Notes: generated by a model from the sequence alone, not told the origin. Positions 17,130 through 25,665 are shown, numbered from the stretch's first letter. The stretch is 64,000 bases of DNA from Pseudonocardia autotrophica (GCF_003945385.1 NZ_AP018920.1:2170001-2234000); one strand, 5' to 3'. Numbers and translations: made by a program.

Positions 17130-18290
17130 ATGACGAGAGGCGCAGAAGTGGAATCGGTAGTCGACGCGAGCTCACCGCTCGGCGAGGCCATGCGGAACAA
17201 GCTGATCCTCGGGCTCTTCCTGCCACTGCAGGAAGGAGCGTGGAGCCCGTCGACGGCCCCTCGCGACACCTCGTGGTCGTACGAGTACAACAGTATGTGC
17301 ACGAAGGAGGCCGAACGATACGGATTCGATCTCGCCTTCGGTCTCGGGCAATGGCTCGGCAAGGGTGGATACGGTGGTAGTTCGCATTTCCGGGAGCACG
17401 AACTCGATCCGCTGATCAGTTCGGCGGCGCTCGCGGCCGAGACGTCCCGGATCATGCTGATCAGCACCGTGCACGTCCTCTACGGCTGGCACCCGGTGCA
17501 CCTGGCGAAGTACGGCGCCTGCATCGACCACATCTCCGGCGGGCGCTGGGGCCTCAACGTGGTCACCGGCTACAAGCCCAGTGAGTACCGGATGTTCGGC
17601 CTGGAACCGATCGAGCACGACCTGCGGTACTCCATGGCGGCCGAGTTCACCGAGATGATGAAGACCCTCTGGGCCAGCGACGACAACGTCACGCTGAACG
17701 GGAAGCACTGGTCGATGACCGATGCGCACATCCTCCCGAAGCCGATGCACGGCCGCCCGGTCCTGGTCAACGCGGCGTCGTCGTCGGCCGGGCTGGACTA
17801 CGCCGCCGAGTTCTCGGACCTGATCTTCATCACGAGCCCGGGCGGTGCGGACCCGCACCAGGCGGTCGAGTCCCTGCCCGCGCACAACAAGAAGATCAAG
17901 GACCTGGCCAGGGCCCGCGGGCGGGAGGTCCGCACCGTGATCAACCCGCACGTCATCTGCCGGGAGACCGAGGAGGAGGCCTGGGCCGCCTACCAGGCGA
18001 TCCTCGACAACGAGGACACGGTTGCCGCCGACAACTTCGTCGCCGCCTTCACCGGTGGTGACAACAGGTCCTGGCGCGGGCACAGCCGGAAGCAGTGGGT
18101 GGTCGGCGGTAACGTGCACCTGGTGGGTACGCCCGAACAGATCGTCGAATGGTTCCAGAAGCTGCATGACGCCGGCTGCGACGGCATGCAGGTCAACTTC
18201 TTCGACTACCTGCCGGACCTGCAGCTCTTCGGCGAGCGGGTGATCCCGTTGATGATCGAGGCCGGGCTGCGCGAGGGTCCGGCCCGATGA
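17130..18290 (+). CDS. LLM-class flavin monooxygenase, RutA/SfnG-like
   Basis: This 386-residue luciferase-fold enzyme probably uses FMNH2 from the preceding reductase. The conserved core ISGGRWGLNVVTGYKPSEYRMFG is at residues about 133-155, HDLRYSMAAEFTEMMKTLW follows, and a C-terminal GTPEQIVEWFQKLHDAG segment is present. The pattern is closest to RutA (pyrimidine amide cleavage) and SfnG (dimethylsulfone). Members of this group cleave C-N, C-S or C-halogen bonds, RutA by a flavin-N5-oxide. Other genes of the pyrimidine Rut pathway are absent and CoA enzymes follow, so uracil is an unlikely substrate. The stop overlaps the next ATG. Confidence 0.85.
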   Translation: MTRGAEVESVVDASSPLGEAMRNKLILGLFLPLQEGAWSPSTAPRDTSWSYEYNSMCTKEAERYGFDLAFGLGQWLGKGGYGGSSHFREHELDPLISSAALAAETSRIMLISTVHVLYGWHPVHLAKYGACIDHISGGRWGLNVVTGYKPSEYRMFGLEPIEHDLRYSMAAEFTEMMKTLWASDDNVTLNGKHWSMTDAHILPKPMHGRPVLVNAASSSAGLDYAAEFSDLIFITSPGGADPHQAVESLPAHNKKIKDLARARGREVRTVINPHVICRETEEEAWAAYQAILDNEDTVAADNFVAAFTGGDNRSWRGHSRKQWVVGGNVHLVGTPEQIVEWFQKLHDAGCDGMQVNFFDYLPDLQLFGERVIPLMIEAGLREGPAR

Positions 18291-19459
18291 ACGGGGCTCC
18301 GCTCGACGGCCTGCGCGTCCTGGAGTTCGGCCAGATCGCCGCGGGCCCGTTCGCCGGTTCACTGCTCGCCGACCTGGGTGCGGACGTCGTGAAGATCGAG
18401 CGGCGGGGCGAGGGCGACGGGATGCGGTTGTGGCCACCGCTGATGGGCGAGCAGGACGACGACCGGTACAGCGGCAACTTCGCCTCGGTCAACCGGAACA
18501 AGCGCAGCATCGCGCTCGATCTGAAGGACGCGGCGGACCGCGACACCGTCCTCGATCTGGTGCGGCATTCCGACGTCGTCGTCGAGAACTACCGCGCCGG
18601 CGTCCTCGATCGGCTGGGGCTCGGCTACGACGCCCTCGCCGAGGTCAACCCGGCCGTCGTCTACTGCTCGATCTCCGGGTACGGGCAGACCGGGCCCTAC
18701 GCGCGGCACGGGGCCTTCGACGTGACGGTCCAGGCCGTCTCCGGACTGATGAGCGTCACCGGCGAGGCCGACGGCGAACCGGTCAAGTGCGGGGTCCCGG
18801 TCGGGGACTTCGTGGCCGGTCTCTACGCGGCCTACACCATCACCGCCGCCGTCCGGCGTGCCTCGCAGACCGGCGTGGGCGCGCACATCGACTGTTCGAT
18901 GCTGGGCACCCTGCTCGGGATCTCGGCGCTGCAGACCAGCGAGTACTTCGGGACGGGACGCGACCCGGGCCGGCTCGGCTCGGCGCATCCGCGCAACGCG
19001 CCCTACCGGGCGTTCCGGGCCGCGGACAAGAGCTTCGTGGTCGCCGCGGGGAACAGCGACCTGTGGCGGCGGTTCTGCGACGTCGTCGGCATGGCGGAAC
19101 TCGTCGACGACCCGCGCTACCTGACCCAGGAGCTGCGGGCCCGCAACCAGGACGCGCTCACCGCGGACGTGGACGGGCGGCTGCGATCGCGTGACGCCGC
19201 CGACTGGCTCGCCGCGTTCGAGGACGCCGGGGTGCCCTGCGCGCCGATCAACACCTTCTCCGAGATCCTGGCCGACCCGCACGTCGAGGCCATGAACCTG
19301 GTCCGGCCGCTGCCGCTGCCCAACGGGGTCGCGACGAGCGGTGTCGCCTTCCCGGTGGCGGTGTCCGGCCACACTGCGGAGATGGGGGCCCCGCCACGCC
19401 TCGACGAACACCACGACGAGGTGCTGAAGGAGTGGATCCATGAGCACCCCCGTGCGTGA
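18287..19459 (+). CDS. CaiB/BaiF-family (class III) CoA transferase
   Basis: This 390-residue protein begins with LDGLRVLEFGQIAAGPFAGSLLADLGADVVKIE, the standard opening of formyl-CoA/carnitine CoA transferases (residues about 5-38). FDVTVQAVSGLMSVTG contains the catalytic Asp equivalent to Asp169 of formyl-CoA transferase. PCAPINTFSEILADPHV follows. It would move CoA to a carboxylic acid substrate or product of the monooxygenase. Translation is coupled to the preceding gene by an ATGA overlap and to the next gene by a 20-nt overlap. Confidence 0.9.
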   Translation: MNGAPLDGLRVLEFGQIAAGPFAGSLLADLGADVVKIERRGEGDGMRLWPPLMGEQDDDRYSGNFASVNRNKRSIALDLKDAADRDTVLDLVRHSDVVVENYRAGVLDRLGLGYDALAEVNPAVVYCSISGYGQTGPYARHGAFDVTVQAVSGLMSVTGEADGEPVKCGVPVGDFVAGLYAAYTITAAVRRASQTGVGAHIDCSMLGTLLGISALQTSEYFGTGRDPGRLGSAHPRNAPYRAFRAADKSFVVAAGNSDLWRRFCDVVGMAELVDDPRYLTQELRARNQDALTADVDGRLRSRDAADWLAAFEDAGVPCAPINTFSEILADPHVEAMNLVRPLPLPNGVATSGVAFPVAVSGHTAEMGAPPRLDEHHDEVLKEWIHEHPRA

Positions 19460-20219
19460 GAACCAGCCCGCGGATGCCGGGGGCGAGCCGAGGGTCCGGG
19501 TCGAGTACGACGCCGAGGTCGTCACGGTCTCGATCGACAGGCCCCGGCGGGCGAACGCGCTCGACGCATCGACCGTCGAGGAACTGCACGCCGCACTGGA
19601 CGTCGCGGACGAGCGCCGGGCCCGCGGGGTGGTCGTCAACGGATCCGGCAGGCACTTCTGTGCCGGGTTCGACATGTCGCAGGCACTCGAGCAGAGCGAC
19701 GGCGACCTGCTGCGGCGGTTCGTCCGGATCGAGCAGCTGCTGCGGCGGCTGCGCCGGTCCCGCTACCTGACGATCGCCTGTGTCGGCGGCAAGGCGGTCG
19801 GCGCCGGGGCCGACATCGTCGCGTCCTGCACCCACCGCCTCGTCGACCCGGGCACGACGCTGAGGTTCCCCGGCCTCGGATTCGGCGTCGTGCTCGGGAC
19901 CCGGCACCTCGCGGCGGTCGTCGGCACGGGTACCGCGCGGACCTGGCTGTCGGAGTCCCGCGAGATCGACGCCGTGACCGCACACCGGCACGGGCTCGCG
20001 ACGGAGGTGCTGGCTCGCGAGGAGCAGAACCGGGAGGCGCTCCGGCTGGTGCGCTCGACGACCGGCATCGACACGACCGCGCTGGCGGCAGCGCTCGACC
20101 GGACCGATCCGGCGTCGGCGATCGAGGACGCGTCCGACATGGACGCGCTCGTCGCCTCGCTGACCCGCCCCGGGCTCCGCGACCGCCTCGCCGCCTACCT
20201 GGGGACGAGCAGTGGCTGA
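19440..20219 (+). CDS. Enoyl-CoA hydratase/isomerase family protein
   Basis: This 259-residue crotonase-fold protein contains VDRPRR-like substrate contacts at its N-terminus (SIDRPRRANALDAS), the oxyanion-hole segment GRHFCAGFDMSQAL and a second one, CVGGKAVGAGADIVASC. The position of the first hydratase Glu is occupied by Ala/Asp (GAGADIVAS), so simple hydration is uncertain and it may be an isomerase or C-C hydrolase. Start ATG 19440 follows AAGGAG inside the CoA-transferase gene. It lies in the middle of the monooxygenase operon and should act on the CoA ester. Confidence 0.87.
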   Translation: MSTPVRENQPADAGGEPRVRVEYDAEVVTVSIDRPRRANALDASTVEELHAALDVADERRARGVVVNGSGRHFCAGFDMSQALEQSDGDLLRRFVRIEQLLRRLRRSRYLTIACVGGKAVGAGADIVASCTHRLVDPGTTLRFPGLGFGVVLGTRHLAAVVGTGTARTWLSESREIDAVTAHRHGLATEVLAREEQNREALRLVRSTTGIDTTALAAALDRTDPASAIEDASDMDALVASLTRPGLRDRLAAYLGTSSG

Positions 20220-21036
20220 CCGGATCGAGGTTCCGCCGACCGGCCCCTGCGCGGTCGCCGCGCTGGCCGACGGTGAGCCGGTGCTGGTCGTGGACCCGGT
20301 GGCGGACGTGGCCCTGCTGGTGCTCGCGGGCCGGACGGCGGACACCGGTTCGGTGGGCCGCATGATCCGGATGACCTGCGGGTTCCTCTGTGCGGCGATG
20401 CCGGCCACGACGGTGCGGCGGCTCCGGATCCCGATGTCGCCCGTCGACGAGCGCGGCGAGGACGACGGGACCCGGTTCGGGATCTCGGTCGACGCGGTCG
20501 GGACCGGCACCGGGATCTCGGCCGGTGCTCGCGCCACGACCTTCCGGGCGCTCGCCGATCCGGGGTCCCGGCCGGAGAGCATCGTCCGGCCCGGACACGT
20601 GATGACCGTCCAGGTGGCCGACGGAGCCCGGGGGCGGGTCGCGCACGCGGTCGAGCTCGTCCGCCGGGCGGGGATGGAGCCGGTTGCGGCGTACGGCCAC
20701 CTCGTGAGCAGCAGCGATCCCCGCCGGCTCGCCGGCGTGGAGGAGGCATTGTTCGTCGCCAGGACCGCGCGGCTGGCGACGTCCCGGGTCCCGGCCGGGA
20801 TCGAGCCGGTGATCGCCGGACGATCGGTGCTCACGGTCATGGACACGGCGCACGCCCGGGCGGGACAGCCGCGGCGCACCGGGCTCGGTGGCGATCCCCG
20901 GGCCGCCCCCTCCCGCGCACATCGGCCGGGGCTGTCGCGGAGGGTGGTCGAACGATCACTCACCGGTACGGCCGAACGGGACCGGTCGCACCGCCGAACG
21001 ATGCCCGACCCCTCGCCCGTCGACCGCGTTCCGTAA
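20212..21036 (+). CDS. RibB-like (DHBP synthase fold) protein with degenerate active site
   Basis: This protein of 274 residues has the 3,4-dihydroxy-2-butanone-4-phosphate synthase fold: ISVDAVGTGTGISAGARATTFRALADP (residues about 83-109) and VRPGHVMTVQ are clear. The catalytic acidic loop (REDEGD in RibB) reads ADGEPVLVVD, and the conserved His-Thr-Glu near the end is replaced (RVAHAVELV). It is therefore unlikely to make the riboflavin precursor. The last about 65 residues are Arg/Pro-rich and may be a loose tail. It is coupled by GTG overlap to the enoyl-CoA hydratase gene as the last gene of the flavin-monooxygenase operon. Its role is unknown. Confidence 0.78.
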   Translation: MADRIEVPPTGPCAVAALADGEPVLVVDPVADVALLVLAGRTADTGSVGRMIRMTCGFLCAAMPATTVRRLRIPMSPVDERGEDDGTRFGISVDAVGTGTGISAGARATTFRALADPGSRPESIVRPGHVMTVQVADGARGRVAHAVELVRRAGMEPVAAYGHLVSSSDPRRLAGVEEALFVARTARLATSRVPAGIEPVIAGRSVLTVMDTAHARAGQPRRTGLGGDPRAAPSRAHRPGLSRRVVERSLTGTAERDRSHRRTMPDPSPVDRVP

Positions 21037-21086
21037 CCGGGGCGCGGCCGCATCGTTGAACCGGTACGGCAACCGAGGGGGGCGTC

Positions 21087-23048
21087 GTGTCAGGACCGAT
21101 GTGGGACCCGGAGCGGGGTCGTTGGGTGCTCGACGACGAGCAGTCTCCGACGCCACGACGTGGCCGGCGTCGGTCGGTCGAGGTCATCGACCGATCGGAC
21201 GACGACGCCGGAGCGCCCGACCGGTATCTCTCGCCCGAGGACCTCGCCGCCGGGGTCGTTTTCCCGTCGGACCAGGGGCACCCGGGCCACTCGGCCCTGA
21301 CCGGTGGCCGCCGGTCGGACTCCGCGGTCGACGTGTCGTCGCTACTGAGCGCGATCACTGAGCGTTACGAGATCGTCCGGCCGCGGAATGCCCGGGGCGA
21401 CCGGAACGACCGGAACGACCGGAACGGCCGGGACGACATCGGGCCACGGCGCGGGCGTCGCCGCGCGCCGGAGCAGCCCGCGCCGGACACGATCCCGCCC
21501 ACCCCGCGCCCGACGGGGCGGCGTTCGGCCGAGACGATCTCGCCCGACTCGCGCTCGGCGGGGCGGCGTTCGGCCGACGCGATCGCGCCTGACCCGCGCT
21601 CGGCGGGGCGGCGTTCGGCCGACGCGATCTCGCCCGCCGCGCGCCCGGCAGGACGGCGTTCGGCCGAGACGATCCCGCCGGTACCGGACGTGGTCCCGCC
21701 CGCCCCGCGCCGGTCCGGACGGCGTTCGGCGGAGACGATCCCGCCCGTCGCCGAGCGTCCCGGCCGGGCTCAGCGTGGCGGGCGCCGTCGCGCCGATGAC
21801 GACGACGCGATCCGGCCCGCCGCGGGCATCCACACCGGTGGACGGCACGGCGCGGACGCATACCCGGACGAGTACGAGGACGGATACCCGGTCGACGACC
21901 GGTACCCGTTCGACAGCGACGACACCCTGGCCACCCGGCACGGCCGTGCCGACCGGGCCGAGTACCGCGACGTCGTGGCCGAGCCGGACCGGCGGCACCG
22001 CCCGGAGGCCCTCCGGGGCACGGACGGTGTCCCCGGCCGGGAGGCGGCCGGACACCCCGCGGCCGGGCCCGGACGCCACGATCCGCGATACGTCACCGGC
22101 CGCGCCGAGTACGACCCGGACGACCACGACCACGACCACGACCACGGGCACCGTCGCGGTCGCCCCGCGGCCTTCCCGGACGATCGGGGGTACGTCGCCG
22201 GCGGTGCCGGGTACGGCCAGGAGGTGCCCGGGTACGACACCGGTGCCCCCGGCTACGGCCAGGTGGAGCCCGCGTTCGACCACGAGGAGACCGGGTACCT
22301 CACCGGTGTCCCCGGGCCGGGCCAGGAGGAGACCGGGTACCTGATCGGCGACCCCGGTTACGTCCCGGATGCTCACGGGCCCGCCGGCCCGGAGGACGGA
22401 ACGGTCCGGAGCCCGGCGCCCGACACCGAGCTGTTGCCGGGCCTGAGCCCGGCCCCGATCCCTCCCGACGCCCCGGCCGTGACCCGAGCGGACGGCGGAC
22501 CCCGGCGCCGGGACAGCCGGTCCACCGGACGGAACGACGTCGTCCCGGCCCGCCGGCGGCGCTGGCCGTGGGTGGCGGGCGCCGTCACGGCCGGCACCGC
22601 CGCCGTACTGGCCGGGTTCGCCGTCTTCGGCGGCTTCGGTGGCTTCGGTGGCTCGGACGAGGGGCCCGGGGGCACACGGACCGAGGGCACGGCCGCGTCG
22701 GGCACGGTCGCGTCCGCGCCGGCCACCGACGGCGAGCAGCCCGGCGCCGCTCCGGCCGTCGATGCCGCCGCGGAGCCCGCGGCGGCCGAGGTCACCTTCG
22801 AGGTGACCGGATCCGGGACGGCGGACACGATCACCGTCGGCCGGGGGACGTCGGTCACCCAGGTCACCGGCGCGGACCTGCCGTGGGACCGGACCTCACC
22901 CGCGGCCGACGAGCCCACCGACTACTCGGTCAGTGCCACCGGTGGGTCCGGTGAGATCTCCTGCCGGATCCTCGTCGACGGCGCCGTCATCTCCGAGGAG
23001 TCGGCGGAGGGCAACTTCTCCGCGGTGTCCTGCAGCGGTAATCGCTGA
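21087..23048 (+). CDS. Repeat-rich membrane protein with MmpS-like C-terminal domain
   Basis: This 653-residue protein opens MSGPMWDPERGRWVLDDEQ. About 480 hydrophilic residues follow, including a 15-residue repeat GRRSAETISPDSRSA (residues 143-205) and Gly/Tyr-rich repeats such as PGYDTGAPGYGQ (residues 370-430). One membrane segment (WPWVAGAVTAGTAAVLAGFA, about residues 492-511) is followed by a Ser/Ala linker. The last about 85 residues (VTFEVTGSGTADTITVGRGT ... GSGEISCRILVDG) match the extracytoplasmic beta domain of MmpS proteins. It is probably an inner-membrane protein with a long disordered cytoplasmic part. No MmpL partner is in the window. Function unknown. Confidence 0.75.
   Translation: MSGPMWDPERGRWVLDDEQSPTPRRGRRRSVEVIDRSDDDAGAPDRYLSPEDLAAGVVFPSDQGHPGHSALTGGRRSDSAVDVSSLLSAITERYEIVRPRNARGDRNDRNDRNGRDDIGPRRGRRRAPEQPAPDTIPPTPRPTGRRSAETISPDSRSAGRRSADAIAPDPRSAGRRSADAISPAARPAGRRSAETIPPVPDVVPPAPRRSGRRSAETIPPVAERPGRAQRGGRRRADDDDAIRPAAGIHTGGRHGADAYPDEYEDGYPVDDRYPFDSDDTLATRHGRADRAEYRDVVAEPDRRHRPEALRGTDGVPGREAAGHPAAGPGRHDPRYVTGRAEYDPDDHDHDHDHGHRRGRPAAFPDDRGYVAGGAGYGQEVPGYDTGAPGYGQVEPAFDHEETGYLTGVPGPGQEETGYLIGDPGYVPDAHGPAGPEDGTVRSPAPDTELLPGLSPAPIPPDAPAVTRADGGPRRRDSRSTGRNDVVPARRRRWPWVAGAVTAGTAAVLAGFAVFGGFGGFGGSDEGPGGTRTEGTAASGTVASAPATDGEQPGAAPAVDAAAEPAAAEVTFEVTGSGTADTITVGRGTSVTQVTGADLPWDRTSPAADEPTDYSVSATGGSGEISCRILVDGAVISEESAEGNFSAVSCSGNR
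21514..21700 (+). repeat. 45-bp in-frame tandem repeat
   Basis: About four copies of a 45-bp unit beginning CGGGGCGGCGTTCGGCCGA encode the 15-residue repeat GRRSA(E/D)(T/A)I(S/A)P... inside the MmpS-tailed protein. The copies have diverged by a few bases, and a further partial copy lies near 21715. Copy number could vary between strains without breaking the frame. Confidence 0.75.
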
Positions 23049-23152
23049 CGGCGGCGGCGACTGCTGACGGCGACAACTGCTGACGGCGGCCGCCGCCGTG
23101 CTGCGGCGCGTCCGGGGCACCGCCCGGTGGCGCGTCCGCTGGTGCTCCGGCC

Positions 23153-23653
23153 GTGGCCGGTGGTTCGATACCGAACGTGTTGCGCGCCGAGAAAACCAGC
23201 CCGTTTCGTAGTGCGTACGCGTTCAGTGTGGACGGTGTCCCGGTCAGCACGTTCAGCTCGCGCTGGTGGCGCTCCGGCGGACGGATGACGGTCGACGGTG
23301 CCGACTACCAGGTCGGGGCGAACATCTGGGGCAGCACCTACACGATGACCGGCGGCCCCGGCGGCCCGGACGCGGTGGTCGCCACGGCCGAGCGGGTCGC
23401 CCGCAAGCACTGGACGGTCACCGCCGACGGTCGCTCCTACCGGTTCCGGCGGGCCTCGATGTGGAGCTCCGAGCAGCTGCTGGTCGAGGGCGATCAGACA
23501 CTCGGCTCGGTCCGCAGACTGAGCTGGTGGCGCGGCGGCGCCGAGGCCGAGCTCCCGGGGCTGAGCCTGCCGGTGCAGCTGTTCGTGGTCGCGGTCGTGC
23601 TCTCGATGTGGGAGAAGCAGCAGAACGCCGCGGCCGGCGGGGGCGGCGGCTGA
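23153..23653 (+). CDS. Hypothetical protein, possible LURP-one/tubby-like barrel
   Basis: This 166-residue beta-rich protein has repeated strand-turn patterns (VDGVPVSTF, VDGADYQVG, VTADGRSYRF, LVEGDQTLGSVRR). A hydrophobic C-terminal stretch LPVQLFVVAVVLSMWEKQ and a glycine tail follow. The pattern recalls single-domain LURP-one-related proteins, which may associate with membranes, but this is not secure. GTG 23153 is the longest start; GTG 23177 is an alternative. Its stop overlaps the glutaminase ATG (TGATG), so the two are translationally coupled. Confidence 0.6.
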   Translation: MAGGSIPNVLRAEKTSPFRSAYAFSVDGVPVSTFSSRWWRSGGRMTVDGADYQVGANIWGSTYTMTGGPGGPDAVVATAERVARKHWTVTADGRSYRFRRASMWSSEQLLVEGDQTLGSVRRLSWWRGGAEAELPGLSLPVQLFVVAVVLSMWEKQQNAAAGGGGG

Positions 23654-24894
23654 TGCGCACCCCCGTCCCCGACTACCTGGCCGAGGTTCTCGACGGTGTC
23701 GTCGCCGACCGCTCCGGCCGGGTCGCCGACTACATCCCCGACCTGGCCGACGCCGATCCGGAGGTGCTCGGCGTCGCGGTGACGACGGTCGCCGGGCGCA
23801 CGTACGCGGCCGGCGACGCCGACGTCGAGTTCTCCATCCAGTCGATCTCCAAGCCGTTCGCCTACGCCGCCGCGCTCACCGACCGCGGCACCGAGGTGGT
23901 GGACGCGACGGTCGGCGTCGAACCGTCCGGCGAGGCGTTCGACGAACTGTCCCTGGAGGGCGGGACGCACCGCCCGAAGAACCCGATGATCAACGCCGGC
24001 GCGATCGCCGTGCACCACCTGCTGGTGGGGCCGGACGCGACCGGCGCCGCCCGCGTCGAGCGGGTCGTGGACTTCTTCTCCGAGCTCGCCGGGCGGCGGC
24101 TCACCGTCGACGAGTCGGTGTACCGGTCCGAGCTGGACACCGCCGACCGCAATCTCGCGATCGCGCACATGCTCCGCAACTACCGGGTGCTCAGCGAGCC
24201 GGCCGCCGAGGTCGTCGACGGCTACACCCGCCAGTGCGCGGTGAACGTGACCGTCCGCGACCTGGCGATGATGGGGGCGACGCTGGCGAACGCGGGCGTC
24301 CACCCGGTGACCGGACGACGGGTGCTGCCCGCCGCCGTCGCCCGCCGGACGATGTCGGTGATGGCCGGTTCCGGCATGTACGACGGCGCGGGGGACTGGC
24401 TGGTCCGGGTCGGCATCCCGGCGAAGAGCGGCGTCGCGGGCGGGATGCTCGGCGCGCTGCCCGGCCAGCTCGGGCTCGCCACCGTGTCCCCGCGGCTGGA
24501 CGCGCACGGCAACAGCGTGCGCGGCGTCGCGATCTGCGAGCGGCTGTCCCGCGACATGGGCATGCACCTGATGGAGGCCGAGCCCTACGGCTCGACGGTG
24601 CTGCGCGGAACCCGGGTGGACGGCGACGCGACCGTCGTCGCGCTCCAGGGGGCCGTGCAGTTCTCCGGGGCGGAGGCGGTGCTGGACCGGCTGGCCACCG
24701 AACCGATCAGTACCCCGGAGGTCGTGCTGGACCTCTCCCGGGTCGACCGGTTCTCCGACGTCGGACGCCGGATGACGCTGGAGGGCCTGCGGCGGCTCAC
24801 CCTGGACGGGCACACCGTCGCCGTCATCGATCCGGACGGGGTGCTCCCGGACCCGGATCTCGGCGACGGGACGCGGGCGCAGCTGCGGACCTGA
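23653..24894 (+). CDS. glsA: Glutaminase with C-terminal STAS domain
   Basis: It hydrolyses glutamine to glutamate and ammonia. This 413-residue protein carries the serine-dependent glutaminase domain at residues 1-310, with nucleophile Ser64 and Lys67 in SIQSISKPFAY, NPMINAGAIAV, and SGVAGGMLGALPGQLGLA. Residues about 315-413 form a STAS domain (VVALQGAVQFSGAEAVLDRL, VVLDLSRVDRFSDVG). Such fusions are known in actinobacteria and may regulate the enzyme through nucleotide or protein binding. The start overlaps the stop of the upstream gene. No transporter is adjacent. Confidence 0.93.
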   Translation: MRTPVPDYLAEVLDGVVADRSGRVADYIPDLADADPEVLGVAVTTVAGRTYAAGDADVEFSIQSISKPFAYAAALTDRGTEVVDATVGVEPSGEAFDELSLEGGTHRPKNPMINAGAIAVHHLLVGPDATGAARVERVVDFFSELAGRRLTVDESVYRSELDTADRNLAIAHMLRNYRVLSEPAAEVVDGYTRQCAVNVTVRDLAMMGATLANAGVHPVTGRRVLPAAVARRTMSVMAGSGMYDGAGDWLVRVGIPAKSGVAGGMLGALPGQLGLATVSPRLDAHGNSVRGVAICERLSRDMGMHLMEAEPYGSTVLRGTRVDGDATVVALQGAVQFSGAEAVLDRLATEPISTPEVVLDLSRVDRFSDVGRRMTLEGLRRLTLDGHTVAVIDPDGVLPDPDLGDGTRAQLRT

Positions 24895-24963
24895 CCGGCC
24901 GCGCTCCCGCGCCCACGGCGTGCTCGGCGACCTGCGGCCCCCGGTCCGTGGTTCGATCGTCCG

Positions 24964-25281
24964 ATGCACGTCGTCGATCACGAGCCGCACCACTGGTTCC
25001 TGCTCGACGACGACGGCCTGCTGCATCTCGACGTGCACTGCAACCACGGTCCGGTCGGCTACTCGGTGCTCGTCGCGCTCGACGACACCGAGACCCGGGA
25101 TCTGTGCGAGCAGGGCCGCGACTACCTGCACCGGCTCGCCGACGCGATCCAGGACAGCGCGCCGCTGGCCCGGGGGAGCCGATCGCCGTACCGGGAGCGG
25201 GACCTGACGGCGACGCACCGGCAGCGGGTGAGCGACGCGGTCGAGGCGTGGCGGGCCGTGCGCCCGCGGTACGAGCACTGA
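24964..25281 (+). CDS. Hypothetical protein (105 aa)
   Basis: This soluble, acidic and His-rich 105-residue protein (HVVDHEPHHWFLLDDDGLLHLDVHCNHG) is followed by a helical segment TRDLCEQGRDYLHRLADAIQ. It is not recognised. It has ATG start, normal codon use and no competing real frame. It is 69 nt after the glutaminase gene in the same direction and is followed by a strong hairpin, so it probably ends that transcript. Confidence 0.65.
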   Translation: MHVVDHEPHHWFLLDDDGLLHLDVHCNHGPVGYSVLVALDDTETRDLCEQGRDYLHRLADAIQDSAPLARGSRSPYRERDLTATHRQRVSDAVEAWRAVRPRYEH

Positions 25282-25321
25282 CCATGCACCCGCGGCCGGA
25301 GCACCGACGGATGGCCGGGGC

Positions 25322-25360
25322 CCGCGGAGAACCGCTCACCTGGTGAGCGGTCTCCCGCGG
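25322..25360 (+). terminator. Hairpin terminator with CCGCTCA/TGAGCGG core
   Basis: ACCGCTCAC (25331-25339) pairs with GTGAGCGGT (25343-25351) around a CTG loop, and outer arms CCGCGG extend the stem with a small mismatch. It lies between the end of the hypothetical gene and the convergent fdsD gene and can serve both strands. The core CCGCTCA-N5-TGAGCGG is the same as in the hairpin at 63648. Confidence 0.7.
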
Positions 25361-25443
25361 TCTGACCCCACGGTCCAGCCCGGGGTCCGGCTCCGCGGTC
25401 CGTCCCGGCAGTCCAGCCCCGTGCTCCGGCCCGGCTCGACCGA

Positions 25444-25662
25444 TCACCCCGCGGGGCGCAGCTCCGCGACGACCCCCGCCACCAGCGGGTCCAGGTCCGC
25501 ACCCCGGTCCGCGTCCTCGATCAGGTTGGTGATCATCGCCGGCGCCCAGAACTTGCGCAGGTGCGCGGCGATCGTCTCGACCGACTCGGTGGCCGGCCGG
25601 TCGGCGAACTGCCGGGCGATCTCGTGCACCATCCGCAGCTCGGGTGTGGTGGTCCCGGACAC
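25444..25662 (-). CDS. fdsD: NAD-dependent formate dehydrogenase delta subunit
   Basis: This 72-residue helical protein is a typical FdsD: VHEIARQFADRP near the start, then IAAHLRKFWAPAMITNLIE. It starts at GTG 25662, three nt after the fdsA stop. FdsD is found as the last structural subunit of NAD-dependent molybdenum formate dehydrogenases and is needed for stability or assembly. Operon order G-B-A-D supports the call. Confidence 0.88.
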   Translation of the reverse strand: MSGTTTPELRMVHEIARQFADRPATESVETIAAHLRKFWAPAMITNLIEDADRGADLDPLVAGVVAELRPAG

Positions 25663-25665
25663 GGC

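Noticed and set aside
17130-18290. Uracil catabolism (Rut) operon
   Set aside because: Only the RutA-like and RutF-like genes are present. RutB, C, D and E equivalents are missing, and CoA-dependent genes follow instead.
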